Counted from the stretch's first letter, positions 20,430 through 30,270 are shown. The stretch is DNA of 50,501 nucleotides from Chara braunii (GCA_003427395.1 BFEA01000135.1:590391-640891); one strand, 5' to 3'. A program made the numbers and translations. The notes: generated by a model not told the origin, from the sequence alone.

Positions 20430-20640
20430 TCATTCACACGGCGTCCATCCAGGTCGCAGTTGCCGTAAACAACACAACCTTCCGTTGCCTATATTTTGTT
20501 CAAAACCAAAGTGCATGATTTGAGTAATTTGTATTTTTTTTGTATTGGATAAGATAACACCTGTAATCAAAATACAAACTCCTCCATGTGACAAAATCAT
20601 ATTCATTGGTGGTTCGGCCGAGCATATGGTCGCTTTATCT
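20430..20640 (-). pseudogene. ccmFc: Mitochondrial ccmFc-type fragment (cytochrome c maturation)
   Basis: The minus frame PPMNMILSHGGVCILITGVI, then LSNTKKIQITQ, GNGRLCC and a stop at 20430. HGGVCI-x-GVILSNTKKIQ-TQ is the familiar run of plant mitochondrial CcmF C-terminal subunit, a heme-lyase component. It is a fragment of a few dozen codons with no flanking gene body. Confidence 0.75.
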
Positions 20641-21071
20641 GGATGATACTATACATAATATAGAACGCAAAGTAAGATAAGCGATTGATTACATAATCGA
20701 GCAAAGAAGGAAAGAAAACTTATGCTCCGTGAGGTTTCAGTAAGCTAGAGCAATCAATGAATTCAATCCCACCGGGCCATCGTCAATTTTCAATTCCCAT
20801 TAGCTAAGGGTTCAGTCTAGATAAGAGCTGGGATGGTTGGATTTGGCCGGCGGCGTATTATCTTGTTTACTTACCCACTCTCTAGACTCAAGGGTGGTAC
20901 CCGTAAGGCCAGGATTTCCCGGCCATTTTTTACGGGTACATAATTTCATTAAAACACGAATAGAGTCAAGAGTTCCACCGCTAGGCTCGAAGAAAGAGTC
21001 GAGCCTAGACGGTCGTAACAAGTGCTCTCCGAACCGTGCGAGATGGTCGCCCATCACACGGCTCTCCATCT
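20641..21071. other. Organelle-intron-like sequence with the first hairpin/intron repeat
   Basis: At 20968-21066 lies TTCCACCGCTAGGCTCGAAG, a hairpin GGCTCGA...TCGAGCC, and then CTCTCCGAACCGTGCGAGAT, ending ATCACACGGCTCTCC. The complement of the last part, GAGCCGTGTGATGG...GCACGGTTC, is a core motif of group II introns. The first 64 bases recur at 23924-23983 and 28510-28569. Confidence 0.6.
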
Positions 21072-21125
21072 TTTGCAGTGAAAGTACCTATGGTACCAGT
21101 TCATATTTGGTTACCTGAAGCTCAT

Positions 21126-21129
<4 letters not shown>
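21072..21129 (+). pseudogene. nad4: Mitochondrial nad4 fragment A
   Basis: FAVKVPMVPVHIWLPEAHV is a hallmark of complex I subunit ND4. Only 19 codons are present. They directly follow a group II intron motif and are joined to an SSU rRNA piece at 21130. Other nad4 pieces are at 23356-23550 and 29175-29250. Confidence 0.85.
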
Positions 21130-21157
<28 letters not shown>

Positions 21158-21262
21158 AGTGTTTAACGCGTTAGCTAGGTCCCTCATCGAATCGCCCCCA
21201 AAAACCACCGGGCGTAGACCAAGGACCAACACTCATCGTTTACGGCATGGACTACCAGGGTC
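21130..21262 (-). rRNA. rrnS: Mitochondrial SSU rRNA fragment
   Basis: Minus strand: CCCTGGTAGTCCATGCCGTA, AACGATGAGTGTTGG, then GCTAACGCGTTAAACACTCC and GCCTGGGGAGTACGGTCGCA. This is the 16S central region just after the 790 loop. The piece at 30085-30270 ends (ATTAGAT) almost where this one begins, so the two are neighbouring shards of the same gene. Confidence 0.9.
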
Positions 21263-21535
21263 ATTTTGAATTTGATTTACGGCTCCAGGGCCTTCGGCCT
21301 CCAGGGATCCTTCAATATACCATTGCGCACCATGAAAGGTACCGTGGCGCAGTCTGCGACATATAAATGCATCACTAGTGTCTCAAAATCAATCGAGCAA
21401 GCTCACAGGTCGCCTTGGTTTCAATGCCTGTAGCCTTCGTGTCGCCACGAAGTTCAGACTATATCATCATCCCAAGCAGGGATGTCTGGCGTGTAGTCGT
21501 TGAGGGGCGCAGCGCAACTCAAAATCCTGCATCCT
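21263..21535 (-). other. Probable group I intron remnant
   Basis: The minus strand carries GATGATGATATAGTCTGAAC, which resembles the P7 S element of group I introns (AAGATATAGTCC). Nothing else of the intron core could be verified by eye. Confidence 0.4.
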
Positions 21536-21787
21536 TTCAAAAAACAAAGAGCTATTATAGGTGATACTATAATAGTGTCTTTGAAACAAGCACGAATGGG
21601 TCGCAACACTCAGAATGTGCTTAAAGCTATTGTAGTGGAAACAAAAAAAGCCACCAAATACCGAAAAGATGGCAGTTATTTACAATTTGATAGAAATGCT
21701 GTTGTTTTAATCAATAATGGTTTGCCTATTGGTACGAGAATTTTAGGTTGTGTGACACATGAACTCCCACTTCGTGGCCTCTGGTGA
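21536..21787 (+). pseudogene. rpl14: Mitochondrial rpl14 fragment (ribosomal protein L14)
   Basis: IGDTIIVSLKQA, LKAIVVETKKATKYRKDGSY, LQFDRNAVVLINN and PIGTRILGCVTHELP follow the L14 family block for block and reach a stop at 21787. The N-terminal ~35 codons are missing. As I recall, rpl14 is absent from land-plant mitochondria but present in charophyte ones, so this is my main taxonomic clue. Confidence 0.85.
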
Positions 21788-21884
21788 CACAACCGCCGCG
21801 AAGCGTTCATCTTTCCCACCCACCCCAGGGTGGGGTGGTGTCGGCTCCATTCTTTTCTTGGCCAGGCAGCGAAGGAAGCTGACG

Positions 21885-21956
21885 AGCGGAAAAAGGGATT
21901 TGAACCCTCAACCTTAGCCTTGGCAAGGCTATACTCTACCATTAAGCTATTTCCAC
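21885..21956 (-). tRNA. trnG: Mitochondrial tRNA-Gly (GCC)
   Basis: A 72-base cloverleaf on the minus strand: acceptor GTGGAAA/TTTCCGC with one G-T pair, D arm GCTTAATGGTAGAGTA, anticodon stem TAGCC/GGCTA with loop TTGCCAA (anticodon GCC), T arm GAGGG-TTCAAAT-CCCTT. All stems pair, so it is structurally intact even though it lies in a nuclear-type mosaic. Whether it is expressed is unknown. Confidence 0.9.
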
Positions 21957-21959
21957 CGA

Positions 21960-22195
21960 AGGATGCATTACATCCGCTTCGCAGATGATTTTCTAGTAGC
22001 AATCTCTGGTCCACGATCAAAAGCAGTGAAACTGAGATCTGAATTGGAATCGTTCCTTAGAGACAAACTCCAATTAACACTGAGTATGGACAAAACCCAT
22101 ATTACCCATGTGTCGAAAGGAGTACCTTTCCTTGGCCACAACATCTTTCGAAGTATGCGGTGGCAACCTGAGTCAACTCCATACCGTACATTTTC
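21960..22195 (+). pseudogene. Group II intron maturase (reverse transcriptase) fragment
   Basis: IRFADDFLVAISG carries the catalytic (Y/F)ADD, followed by LTLSMDKTHITHVSKGVPFL with GHNI. This is the typical sequence after the active site in group II intron-encoded reverse transcriptases. Both ends are cut. Confidence 0.85.
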
Positions 22196-22584
22196 GGTCA
22201 CATCCACTCCGGGATCCAAGGGAGTTGTTCCTTCAGGCTGTGTAGAGTAAAACCTGCTTAGGCTAAGCAGATACCTAGACCCCTTCCCTACTGGCGAAGT
22301 AGCCAGTGCTTTCCTGTTACCAGGTCTCTTTCGAGTTAGGCAGGTCCTCACCAGGTTCAGCATCGTCTCCCCTACCAAAAAGGCTCAGCGAGGTCGGTCG
22401 CTTCAGGAGGCCGAAGGCTTTCCATAACCTAATTTGTTATTAAAACTTCATTATACAACAGCCTGGCGGCTCTCCATAGGACCCGTTGTGATGTCTGGCA
22501 TCAATCACTACTATGGTCCCTCCGTCGCCCCCAGTGTTTGCACTTTCGGGCGATCCCGAATTCCAACCAATTGCGAACTTGGGA
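22196..22584. other. Intron-like repeated shards
   Basis: A block of about 47 bases at 22200-22246 (CACATCCACTCCGGGATCCA ...) is repeated in inverse at 23194-23240, where it follows nad5 as an intron start. A ~55-base block at 22343-22398 (CTCACCAGGTTCAGCATCG ...) recurs at 30005-30055. A third (TCTCCATAGGACCC ... GTGATGTCTGGC, 22474-22500) recurs on the minus strand at 20388-20414. Confidence 0.6.
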
Positions 22585-22725
22585 TCCTTGTAAGTCTTTC
22601 ACTCCTCGAATACAATGGTATTTTACACCAGGCAAATCTTTGACTCTACCTCCTCGAACCATAACAATAGAGTGCTCTTGTAAATTATGGCCTTCTCCCG
22701 GAATGTATGCAATAACCTCATTTCG
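22585..22725 (-). pseudogene. rps12: Second rps12 piece, inverted 141-bp copy
   Basis: The reverse complement of 22585-22725 matches 19755-19895 base for base where I compared. It begins and ends inside codons, so it was copied as DNA and not as a gene. Confidence 0.9.
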
Positions 22726-22962
22726 GTTTCGGAGCTCCCATAGTAGTCTCCTGTGGACCCTCGGTCAACCACAATGAAGGGGAGCAAAGTATCTGGGTTC
22801 CAAATTCTCGTTTGCAGATGCGACCATGAAAGCGAACGTTTGGAGGCCAAAGCCCTGATGAGTCGGTGTACAGCGGAACCTTTGTGAGATTGTAATGCCA
22901 GAGCACGTTCCCGCATATAGTGAAATTTTATTTGAGCCTAGACAACCCAACTCACGTCTTTA

Positions 22963-23127
22963 AACCTTTGACAAATTACCATGATTCTCATTTGAAACAA
23001 TACCAATGGTAGCTCGACATTGAGAATTTATAGACGCTAACGCGCCTGAGGGTAACCGCAACCTGACGGTTGCCTCATGTTTTTGAATCAATTGAGCAAA
23101 AGTCCCTGCAGCCCGAACGAATTTAGC
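22963..23127 (-). pseudogene. rpl2: Mitochondrial rpl2 fragment (ribosomal protein L2)
   Basis: [25 protein letters not shown] and INSQCRATIGIVSNENHG follow the L2 family (RAAGT...A, V-L-SGE, C-ATIG-VSN-H). Fragment of ~55 codons, ending in a stop after NLSKV. Confidence 0.75.
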
Positions 23128-23240
23128 AAGTAGCTAAAAGCAAAACCAAATTTAGCGAATAACATGAACAAGCGAAATTCCTCGACAAAGGATCTACACA
23201 GCCTGAAGGAACAACTCCCTTGGATCCCGGAGTGGATGTG

Positions 23241-23339
23241 ACTAAACTACTGACAAAAGTGACCACAATTAACATAACCACAGTCAGAGTATCAAACAGA
23301 AAACCCCAAGAAGCATCAAACATTTCTGACAAAATCCAT
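23241..23339 (-). pseudogene. nad5: Mitochondrial nad5 fragment at an exon end
   Basis: [20 protein letters not shown] with TFVSSLV is the complex I subunit ND5 signature. It stops at SLV, where the repeated intron-like block (23194-23240) starts, so the shard probably ends at a real exon/intron border. Confidence 0.85.
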
Positions 23340-23355
23340 GGTGCGAATTTGATAT

Positions 23356-23550
23356 GCTTTATATGATCGACATAAAACCCGACTTGTTAAATATTATGGA
23401 GGTTTAGTCAGTACAATGCCTATCTTCTCTACTATTTTCCTGTTTTTTACTTTAGCCAATATTAGTCTGCCAGGCACGAGTAGCTTTATTGGTGAGTTTT
23501 TGATTTTAGTAGGCGCTTTTCAAGCTGCGCCCAACGTGGCAACATTAGCA
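23356..23550 (+). pseudogene. nad4: Mitochondrial nad4 fragment B
   Basis: [36 protein letters not shown] and PGTSSFIGEFLILVGAFQ are ND4 residues downstream of fragment C (29175-29250). The frame then leaves nad4. Confidence 0.9.
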
Positions 23551-23820
23551 TGCTATTCATTCATTCCGCCGATTAGGCGAGGCTACGGTGCCTTTCTTTC
23601 TTTTTCTTTTCTTTTTTTGTTTGTTTCTTTTCTCTAATCTAAGGCGCCTCTTTTTTAGGCGCCTTTCTTAAGCGGAAATGGGCCACTTGTTTTGGTTTGT
23701 TTTTTAAAATTCGGTTATATCTTATATTTTGTTTGATGGTTGACTTGCAATTTTGTTGAATAGAAATAAGATCACCACTGGAAACTTGAAAGCTAGGCCG
23801 AAGGATAATTTGATTATTAA

Positions 23821-23961
<141 letters not shown>

Positions 23962-23977
23962 TAACAAGTGCTCTCCG

Positions 23978-24168
23978 AACCGTTGTAATTCCGAAACAAC
24001 AGATTCGCTTCTTGCTTCAAAAGTAGCCTTGAAAGTTTCGCCAAAAGTTTTTTGACTAAATAAAACAAAACCCACAAAACTAAAAGCTACTAGAATTTCT
24101 TCATTATAAAGTAAAATTTGTTTTGAACTTAGCACACTGAATAGTAAAATGCCAAATAGAACGAATTC
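23978..24168 (-). pseudogene. atp4: Mitochondrial atp4 (ATP synthase subunit b) N-terminal fragment
   Basis: [40 protein letters not shown] and [14 protein letters not shown] follow plant mitochondrial Atp4 (IYNEE ... A-FIGF--FS-K--GKTFK-T---R). It is joined to LSU rRNA at its 5' side and to the hairpin/intron repeat at its 3' side. The duplicate is 28564-28754. Confidence 0.8.
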
Positions 24169-24264
24169 ACTTTCCCTCACGGTACTTGTACACTATCGGT
24201 CACTGAGAAATACTTAGGCTTAGAGGGTGGTCCCCCACAGAATTCAAACACGGCGCGCGTTTTA
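24169..24264 (-). rRNA. rrnL: Mitochondrial LSU rRNA fragment
   Basis: The plus strand CTTTCCCTCACGGTACTTG, ACTATCGGTCACTGAGAAAT, TTAGAGGGTGGTCCCCC is the complement of the 23S region around E. coli 350-460. Duplicate at 28755-28850. Confidence 0.85.
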
Positions 24265-24284
24265 NNNNNNNNNNNNNNNNNNNN
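24265..24284. other. Assembly gap, 20 N
   Basis: Short gap, probably of arbitrary size, directly followed by an (AG)n microsatellite (24285-24318). It separates organellar from nuclear-type sequence. Confidence 1.
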
Positions 24285-24320
<36 letters not shown>

Positions 24321-25707
24321 TTTGGTTGGTGGTGAGTGAGCCATCGAGTGGGAGAGGTGGTTAACGGAGGCCTACATTTTCCTACAACTTCTCATGCCAT
24401 TTATAACAAAACCCGATGGTCATTTTTCACCAAACTTGTCACCAATTCATAGCGTGGAGATCAACTGACACCAAATTTGGCACACAGCAACCTTAAACCA
24501 AAAGAAAAACAGCCCCTCCCCCCCTCAAAAAGCAGAAAAACATAAAAATTGACCCCCAAAGGGCCCAAACCCTAATTTCATTTTTGGACCCGTTAGTCAG
24601 GAGCTGAAAGGTGGAGGTCCCCGTTAAAAAAACGCTTGTGTCGAGTGGGAGCATCACTTCGATATTGAGGGAGAGAGCCTGTGTAGAAAAAGCGGGACGG
24701 AGACATGCCAGTGGTAGTACAGATTGTAGCACATGAAGACTGCGTTGAACTGAAAAATTTCACACTTTTCACACCATCTCTCTTTTTGTAGCAGAGAGTG
24801 AGTGACAGTGTGACAGCGTTTGCAACTCTGCATTGTGCGAAGCTTCACTGAAAAATTTCAAGCTGAACTCGATGGTGTTAATTGCGCAAGGTCTGTTTGT
24901 CCTTGGATTTGCGAGTGTGTGCGCATATTTGTGGGGCTGACCCACCTAGCTGCACCATGATCTATAACTCCGTGCTGTGTGCAGCACGCGTGTGCAGTGT
25001 CTGACGACTGTAACTCTGAAATGCCGTTGAACTGAGTGGCGATCCTCGAAGCGGAAGGACAGGTTGTGATTTTCATGTGTTTGGTATGAGCACCATATCT
25101 GCACGCTCACATGGAACGATGGACGATGCAGGAGAGACGGTCTCGGAGTCCTTGGAGCAAGCAGAAAATGGGGGAGAGGAGTGGAAGGACAAGAAAGAAA
25201 TATTGACTGCGATCAGAGGACGAGAAAAAAAAAAAAAAAAAAAAGCAGTTATTTAAGGAAACGCAAGCAATGTCCGGGGGCAGTGCTCACGTGGAGGTGG
25301 TGCGACCGCATCTGGAGAAAGGTAGGTATAAATGCACACTGGCCGTGGGACTGGGGGGAGCCCTGCTTTGTGGGGCATGGCACGGCGGCACCCCCCTGCT
25401 GCACGCCAACACCTTTACCTGGTCCAGCAATATAATAATATACTTGATCTGGGAAGAAAAGCAGTACTGGGGGCACTGTAGTGGAAAAGATACACACACA
25501 CAAAATGGAGGGGGCGAGAATAAAAAAGGTGAGGCGTTCACAACTTCACACACATCACCAGACAGCAAGTCCAAACAGAAAGGCGCTTCGGCGCTAATCT
25601 TATTTTTGTTTCGGGTCAGCTTTTTTCGAAAATTCAAAGAGCTGACGTGCTCGGGGGACTTTGCTTATCTATTCATCTTCTTCTTCTTCCTTTTCTTCTT
25701 TCTTTCT

Positions 25708-25753
<46 letters not shown>

Positions 25754-26194
25754 TTCCTTTCTTTTTTTATTATTCTGTTGTTTGCCTTACATGTCTCGTA
25801 CATGGCTGATTGTTGCAAGAGACTTGTTTCTCTACTAGGACTTCCTGCCAAGTGGACTGCAGGAAAGGCGAAACTGGACTTCATTAGTGAGTGCAATTGC
25901 TGGAGTTAATGGGCACATGCTTCAGTAAAACGATGAGGCCCCCCCTTAAAAGAGGCCAAGTAAAACGATGAGCGACCCCCCCCCCCCCCTCTCCTAAAAG
26001 AGGCCACTTGATGCAGCCACTGGATCAGATCCTGCTCCTCTTCAATTTCTTGCTCATGTGTTTGATGATTGATTTTCAAAATTTCAAAAGTTTCGTCGGG
26101 GCAATTATCCCACCAGCATCTCACGGGTCACAACGACACTCTGATTTGCACAGACTAGTAGTTGCATTAATTTAATTAACAACAACAAAAAAAA
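24285..26194. other. Nuclear-type sequence without recognisable genes
   Basis: Holds (AG)n 24285-24318, poly-A near 25228-25243, and a (TTC/CTT)n tract at 25676-25760. Frames at 25181-25640 encode unremarkable sequence with no domain I know. A 28-base piece at 26098-26127 (GCAATTATCCCACCAGCATC) is shared with 30449-30477. Confidence 0.45.
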
Positions 26195-26441
26195 AAAGCC
26201 GATTTGAATCAGCTAATTTATGAAGATCGTCTCTTTTTTTTGTGTGTGTGATTGTTCGCCAATTTCTTTGACGAGAAATAAAACGGAATGAACTGGGTTT
26301 CTGCAAATCCTTTATTTTCTTCAAAGCATCCTGTATTTCAGCAGCCTTTTTTCGAGTTTTTTGTGTCCGCAACCTGAGGCCCAGCGACCGCCGCGCTGTT
26401 TGGGATCCATCCTCAGAGACTTTACACGAGAATTCTCTCAA
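26195..26441 (-). pseudogene. Relative of the unidentified 19482-19640 fragment
   Basis: See 19482-19640: the shared words are EIQDA and KKRDDLHKLA. This copy extends further, with a basic N-terminal part. Confidence 0.4.
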
Positions 26442-26781
26442 TCAAACAAAGGCGCGCTTTTGCGCCTTCGGCCTTCGATACTTAGGGGGCCATTTGGTTA
26501 TTATTTGGAAGTCTTTAATTTAATTTAAATTCAATAGATTCCGCGACTGTATGCATTGAATTGATTGTAATTGGTTGCTACAGTTCCTTCAATCAAAGCA
26601 TTCTTTTCATTTTTTTAATGATGCGGCACCTTGCTGTATTTTACTATTTTTTTATTTAATTTATCACTCCAAACCGCGAATATGTTGTGCTGTATCTAAA
26701 GCTTTGAGTGATAACGGAAAAATGGACAAAGGCTGAGGGGGGTGGGACACAAAAAGAGGATATCCAATATAACTTTGTATA

Positions 26782-26930
26782 TGGGACGCTGGACCCGGTT
26801 TCCAGAAGGTGCTGCTCCCCACCCACCAATAGACCGGAGCTGACCACAGGGGTGTACGGTAGAGAGCTGCTTGTACCACTCCTAACAGTAGACCAAGGGG
26901 TTTGTTGAAAAAAAAAAAAAAAAAAAAAAA
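26782..26930 (+). mobile_element. 3' tail element, variant three-hairpin form, with poly-A
   Basis: TATGGGACGCTGGACCCGG, a GGTG/CACC hairpin with a CCAC insertion, AATAGACCGGAGC, then a third stem-loop (AGGGGTGTAC/GTACCACTCCT) with a different loop, then poly-A at 26908-26930. Confidence 0.75.
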
Positions 26931-27479
26931 AAGAAGAAGAAAGAAAGAAGAAGGAAGAATAGGCAGGAGTCACAAACAAGGACATGGAGGCAAAGACGGA
27001 AAATGGAAAAGAAGGACATGAAGAAGGAGAGACCGATTACAAGTTGTTGAACAGGTATGCATTGCATTGCGTTGGCTGGCGAACCTGTCTAGTGGTGAGC
27101 TTGACATTGAGGAGACAACGATGTTTCCGGGGAGGTCGTCGAGCGACAGAGGACTTGACGTCTTCTTTGCGATGAGCACTTGCTGTGCGTACTCTTTCCC
27201 AGCATCGACCGAGTTGGAGCATCTCAGGGCTCCTTCCTGCGCCATTGTCACCGAGTTCCAGAGTCAACGACATACAAAATGAAATGAGTCTGTAAAGCAC
27301 TGTACTACTTTCTTCCCCCCCCGGCAGACCTTAACGTCACCAACTCGTCATCGCAACAGCATACAAAAGACCTGTTCCTATCCAAGTGCAGCCATTGCTG
27401 CTGGGGCCTCATCTTAGTTTGTATGATAGGCAAAAGAAGTTTGACAGTTTTTGACAACATTCGCAATTTGTTTACCATA

Positions 27480-27700
27480 TTTTGACCGAAGTTTGACCAA
27501 AGTTTTTCACAGTAGTTTGACTGGACTTTACCAGAGTTTGACCGAAATTTGACTGCAGTTTGACTGCAGAAACTGCAGTTTGACTGGAATTTGACAAGAG
27601 TTTGGTTCGAGTTTGCCCGGATTTTGCCCGGATTTTGCTCGGATTTCGCCCGGATTTTGCCCGGAATTGGGCCAGAGTTTGACCGCATTTTGACTAGATT
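27480..27700. repeat. 11-bp minisatellite, about 20 units
   Basis: Units of the form TTTGACCGAAG/TTTGACTGCAG grade into TTTGCCCGGAT/TTTGCTCGGAT and back to TTTGACCGCAT. The period is 11 bases with few slips. Confidence 0.85.
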
Positions 27701-27974
27701 TTTTTTTTTTGGTTTCCTGGGACTGGTTGTAAGGTCATATTTCCTGTTTGATTTTCTCAGATGGGTCACCACGAGGTCAAATTCCCACTAGGAAAAAAGA
27801 AAAAGAAAAAGAAAACCCAATATAGTGGGGGAGTGAAAATGCTCTTGTCCCCCAATGAGGAGAAAATAGCTTGGGAAAAAAAAAAAAAAAAAAAAGGAAA
27901 AATGCTCTTCGCCCTTGGTTTTCTCTGTCTCGTTGTTTTCTTCTTCTTCTTTTCAATTCAATTCTGCAACTTTC

Positions 27975-28030
27975 TGCTCCAGTCTATTGGTTGGGAGCTG
28001 CACCGTCTGAAAGACAGGTTCTGCATCCCT
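27975..28030 (-). mobile_element. Diverged 3' tail element
   Basis: Minus strand AAGGGATGCAGAACCTGTC ... GGTGCAGCTCCC, CAATAGACTGGAGCAG. Hairpin 1 is decayed. Hairpin 2 and the GGAGC end are kept. Confidence 0.6.
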
Positions 28031-28042
28031 TAGCAATGTTAA

Positions 28043-28240
28043 AAACCGCCAATACCTTTCCCCGCCTGAAAAAGAAAGCCGCGGCTCGTTTACAGCCGCA
28101 TTTTTCGGGGGTTTTGAGTACCGGACTGAAATGGCTGGCGGCACCAGCCAAAAGCAGGCTCGCGTTGCTTCACTTTTTTTTCTGGTAAGCAGGGTGAATT
28201 TAGGCTCGGCGTCAATAGCTGGGCGGGGTACTGCTGGTAT
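28043..28240. mobile_element. TTAA-type MITE, ~200 bp
   Basis: ACCGCCAATACCTTTCCCCG on the left and AATAGCTGGGCGGGGTACTG on the right. GC palindromes inside (AAAGCCGCGGC, GGCTGGCGGCACCAGCC). TTAA at 28039-28042 on the left. The right flank is eroded. Confidence 0.65.
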
Positions 28241-28278
28241 AGATCGAAGTGACAGTCCCAGTCCAACCAGAAATGAGA

Positions 28279-28850
<572 letters not shown>

Positions 28851-28876
28851 CTTACTTCTTGAAATGAAAACCATTG

Positions 28877-28946
28877 GACAAAATATACAGGATTCGAACC
28901 TTTGCATGTCGGTATCAAAAACCGATGCCTTTCCACTTGATTTTGT
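28877..28946 (-). tRNA. trnQ: tRNA-Gln (UUG)-like sequence, degenerate
   Basis: Minus strand AAGTGGAAAGGCATCGG, loop with TTTTGAT (anticodon TTG), then GGTTCGAATCC, as in plant mitochondrial trnQ. The acceptor can be drawn as ACAAAAT/ATTTTGT, but bases are missing before the D arm and one T-stem pair is broken. Probably not functional. Confidence 0.6.
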
Positions 28947-29048
28947 TCATTGTGTCAGAAGTAATGTTTTTTGTAGCTTTTTTCTGGGCTTTCTTTCATT
29001 CAAGTCGCCAAACAGTCTAGATAGTCAATTTAGCGTGATAGTCAAAGG

Positions 29049-29142
29049 TCCCCGTATTTTGCCACATACGTGGGTTCGGTCCTCCAAGGCCCGTTAGGAC
29101 TCTCTTCAACCTGCTCATGGCTAGATCACCCGGTTTCGGGTC
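29049..29142 (-). rRNA. rrnL: Mitochondrial LSU rRNA fragment, overlaps 20126-20199
   Basis: Minus strand GACCCGAAACCGGGTGATCT, AGCCATGAGCAGGTTGAAG, GGACCGAACCCACGTATG. The overlap with 20126-20199 differs by one base (GCCACA against GTCACA on plus), so the two are separate copies. Confidence 0.85.
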
Positions 29143-29174
29143 CTCGTACAGCGACGTCGAAAATCGTATGTGCC

Positions 29175-29250
29175 AGGACATTGAGGAAACCAGGCCACGA
29201 AGTAGTAAAATACTACCTTCAATTCCTTGTATATTCAATAGAGTGAAACT
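29175..29250 (-). pseudogene. nad4: Mitochondrial nad4 fragment C
   Basis: GSFTLLNIQGIEGSILL and LRGLVSS resemble ND4 SLNIQGIEGSILLM-SHGLVSS, the part between fragments A and B. It is on the opposite strand to both. Confidence 0.65.
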
Positions 29251-29261
29251 TCCCCACTGAG

Positions 29262-29332
29262 CAAAACATGCTAGCGGTACTCGAGTCCTCTCCGAACCGT
29301 ACGAGATAGTCACCTATCATACGGCTCTCTAT
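29262..29332 (-). other. Group II intron core fragment
   Basis: Minus strand GAGCCGTATGATAGGTGACT then CGTACGGTTCGGAGAGGACT: the GAGCCGT...ACGGTTC motif of group II introns, with its hairpin. Confidence 0.65.
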
Positions 29333-29356
29333 TCTACTAAAGAAATTGTGAATCAG

Positions 29357-29430
29357 CGGCAGCTTCAAACCCGAAATGGTGTCTTCGAGTAAAATGACCC
29401 ATGTACTGACGAACACAACAGATAATAAGA
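29357..29430 (-). pseudogene. cox3: Mitochondrial cox3 fragment
   Basis: [19 protein letters not shown] is a diagnostic run of cytochrome oxidase subunit 3. It breaks off right after FEAAA, before the usual WYWHFVDVVW. Confidence 0.8.
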
Positions 29431-29519
29431 AAAATGGTTCCCCGCAGTTCTTTTCATGTTTGCCTTTGGGTTCTCTTTAGGCACGAAGTGCAACCATCTA
29501 AACTCCTAAAGCTTGAAAA

Positions 29520-29851
29520 AAGATGACAAAACATCGAAAAGATGGAGAATAAAAAGTACTACTTATGATTCCTAAAAAAACCATCATTTCTGCAACAAAT
29601 CCACTCATAGTTGGGAGAGCTAAAGAAGCTAATGAGAATCCTGTAAACATAGAAAACATTTTTGACATTTTTAATGCAATACCACCCATTTCACTTAAAC
29701 GAACTGTTCGAACANGGTCATAAGTAGTACCTGCTAAAAAGAATAAGCTAGCACCAATTAAGCCATGAGAAATCATCTGACAAATTGCACCACTTAATCC
29801 TATATTTGTAAATGAACAAATTCCAATTAAAACAAAACCCATATGGAACAT
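29520..29851 (-). pseudogene. ndhD: Plastid ndhD fragment (NADH dehydrogenase-like subunit 4)
   Basis: The minus frame [55 protein letters not shown] and SLASLALPTMSGFVAEMMVF matches plastid NdhD (SHG-IGAALFFLAGTSYDR...MGGIA...LASLALPGMSGFVAE). About 110 codons from the middle of the protein, with one N at 29715. It abuts nad7 at 29843, so plastid and mitochondrial DNA are fused here. Confidence 0.85.
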
Positions 29852-29945
29852 GCTTATTCTTTAGCTGTAGAAAAACTTTGTAATTGTGAAGTACCATTAC
29901 GAGCTCAATATATACGAGTGTTATTTTGTGAGATTACGCAACGTC
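29844..29945 (+). pseudogene. nad7: Mitochondrial nad7 fragment, downstream part
   Basis: [20 protein letters not shown] then [11 protein letters not shown] is complex I subunit ND7. In the gene this part lies after the piece at 30330-30431, so the order is reversed here. Confidence 0.9.
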
Positions 29946-30084
29946 CGACCACGAAATTGCGTTGGCTATTCTATACCGGAAAGCTTTTGTGTCGGCTTCG
30001 TTATCCTCACCAGGTTCAGCATCGTCTCCCCTACCAAAAAGGCTCAGCGAGGTCGGCCGTGTTTTGTTAGAGCCCGGCCGGATC
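29946..30084. other. Intron-like shards
   Basis: CTCACCAGGTTCAGCATCG and the following ~35 bases (30005-30055) repeat 22343-22398. No gene visible. Confidence 0.5.
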
Positions 30085-30270
30085 TATCTAATCCTGTTTG
30101 CTCCCCATGCTTTCGCACCTCAGCGTCAGTAGAGACCCAGAAAGCTGCCTTCGCTTTTCCTTTATTGCTCCCCATGCTTTCGCACCTCAGCGTCAGTAGA
30201 GACCCAGAAAGCTGCCTTCGCTTTTGGTGTTCCTTCTAATATCTATGAATTTTATCTCTACATATCAAAG
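30085..30270 (-). rRNA. rrnS: Mitochondrial SSU rRNA fragment with 60-bp tandem duplication
   Basis: Minus strand ATAGATATTAGAAGGAACAC, then ACTGACGCTGAGGTGCGAAA, GCATGGGGAGCAAACAGG: the 16S 690-790 region, with alphaproteobacterial-type bases. The 60 bases 30099-30158 are repeated at 30166-30225, a change that would disrupt the rRNA fold. Confidence 0.9.

Noticed and set aside
24285-25640. Possible host gene with exons at 25181-25640
   Set aside because: Frames are short, unrelated to anything I recognise and no consistent splice sites stand out.
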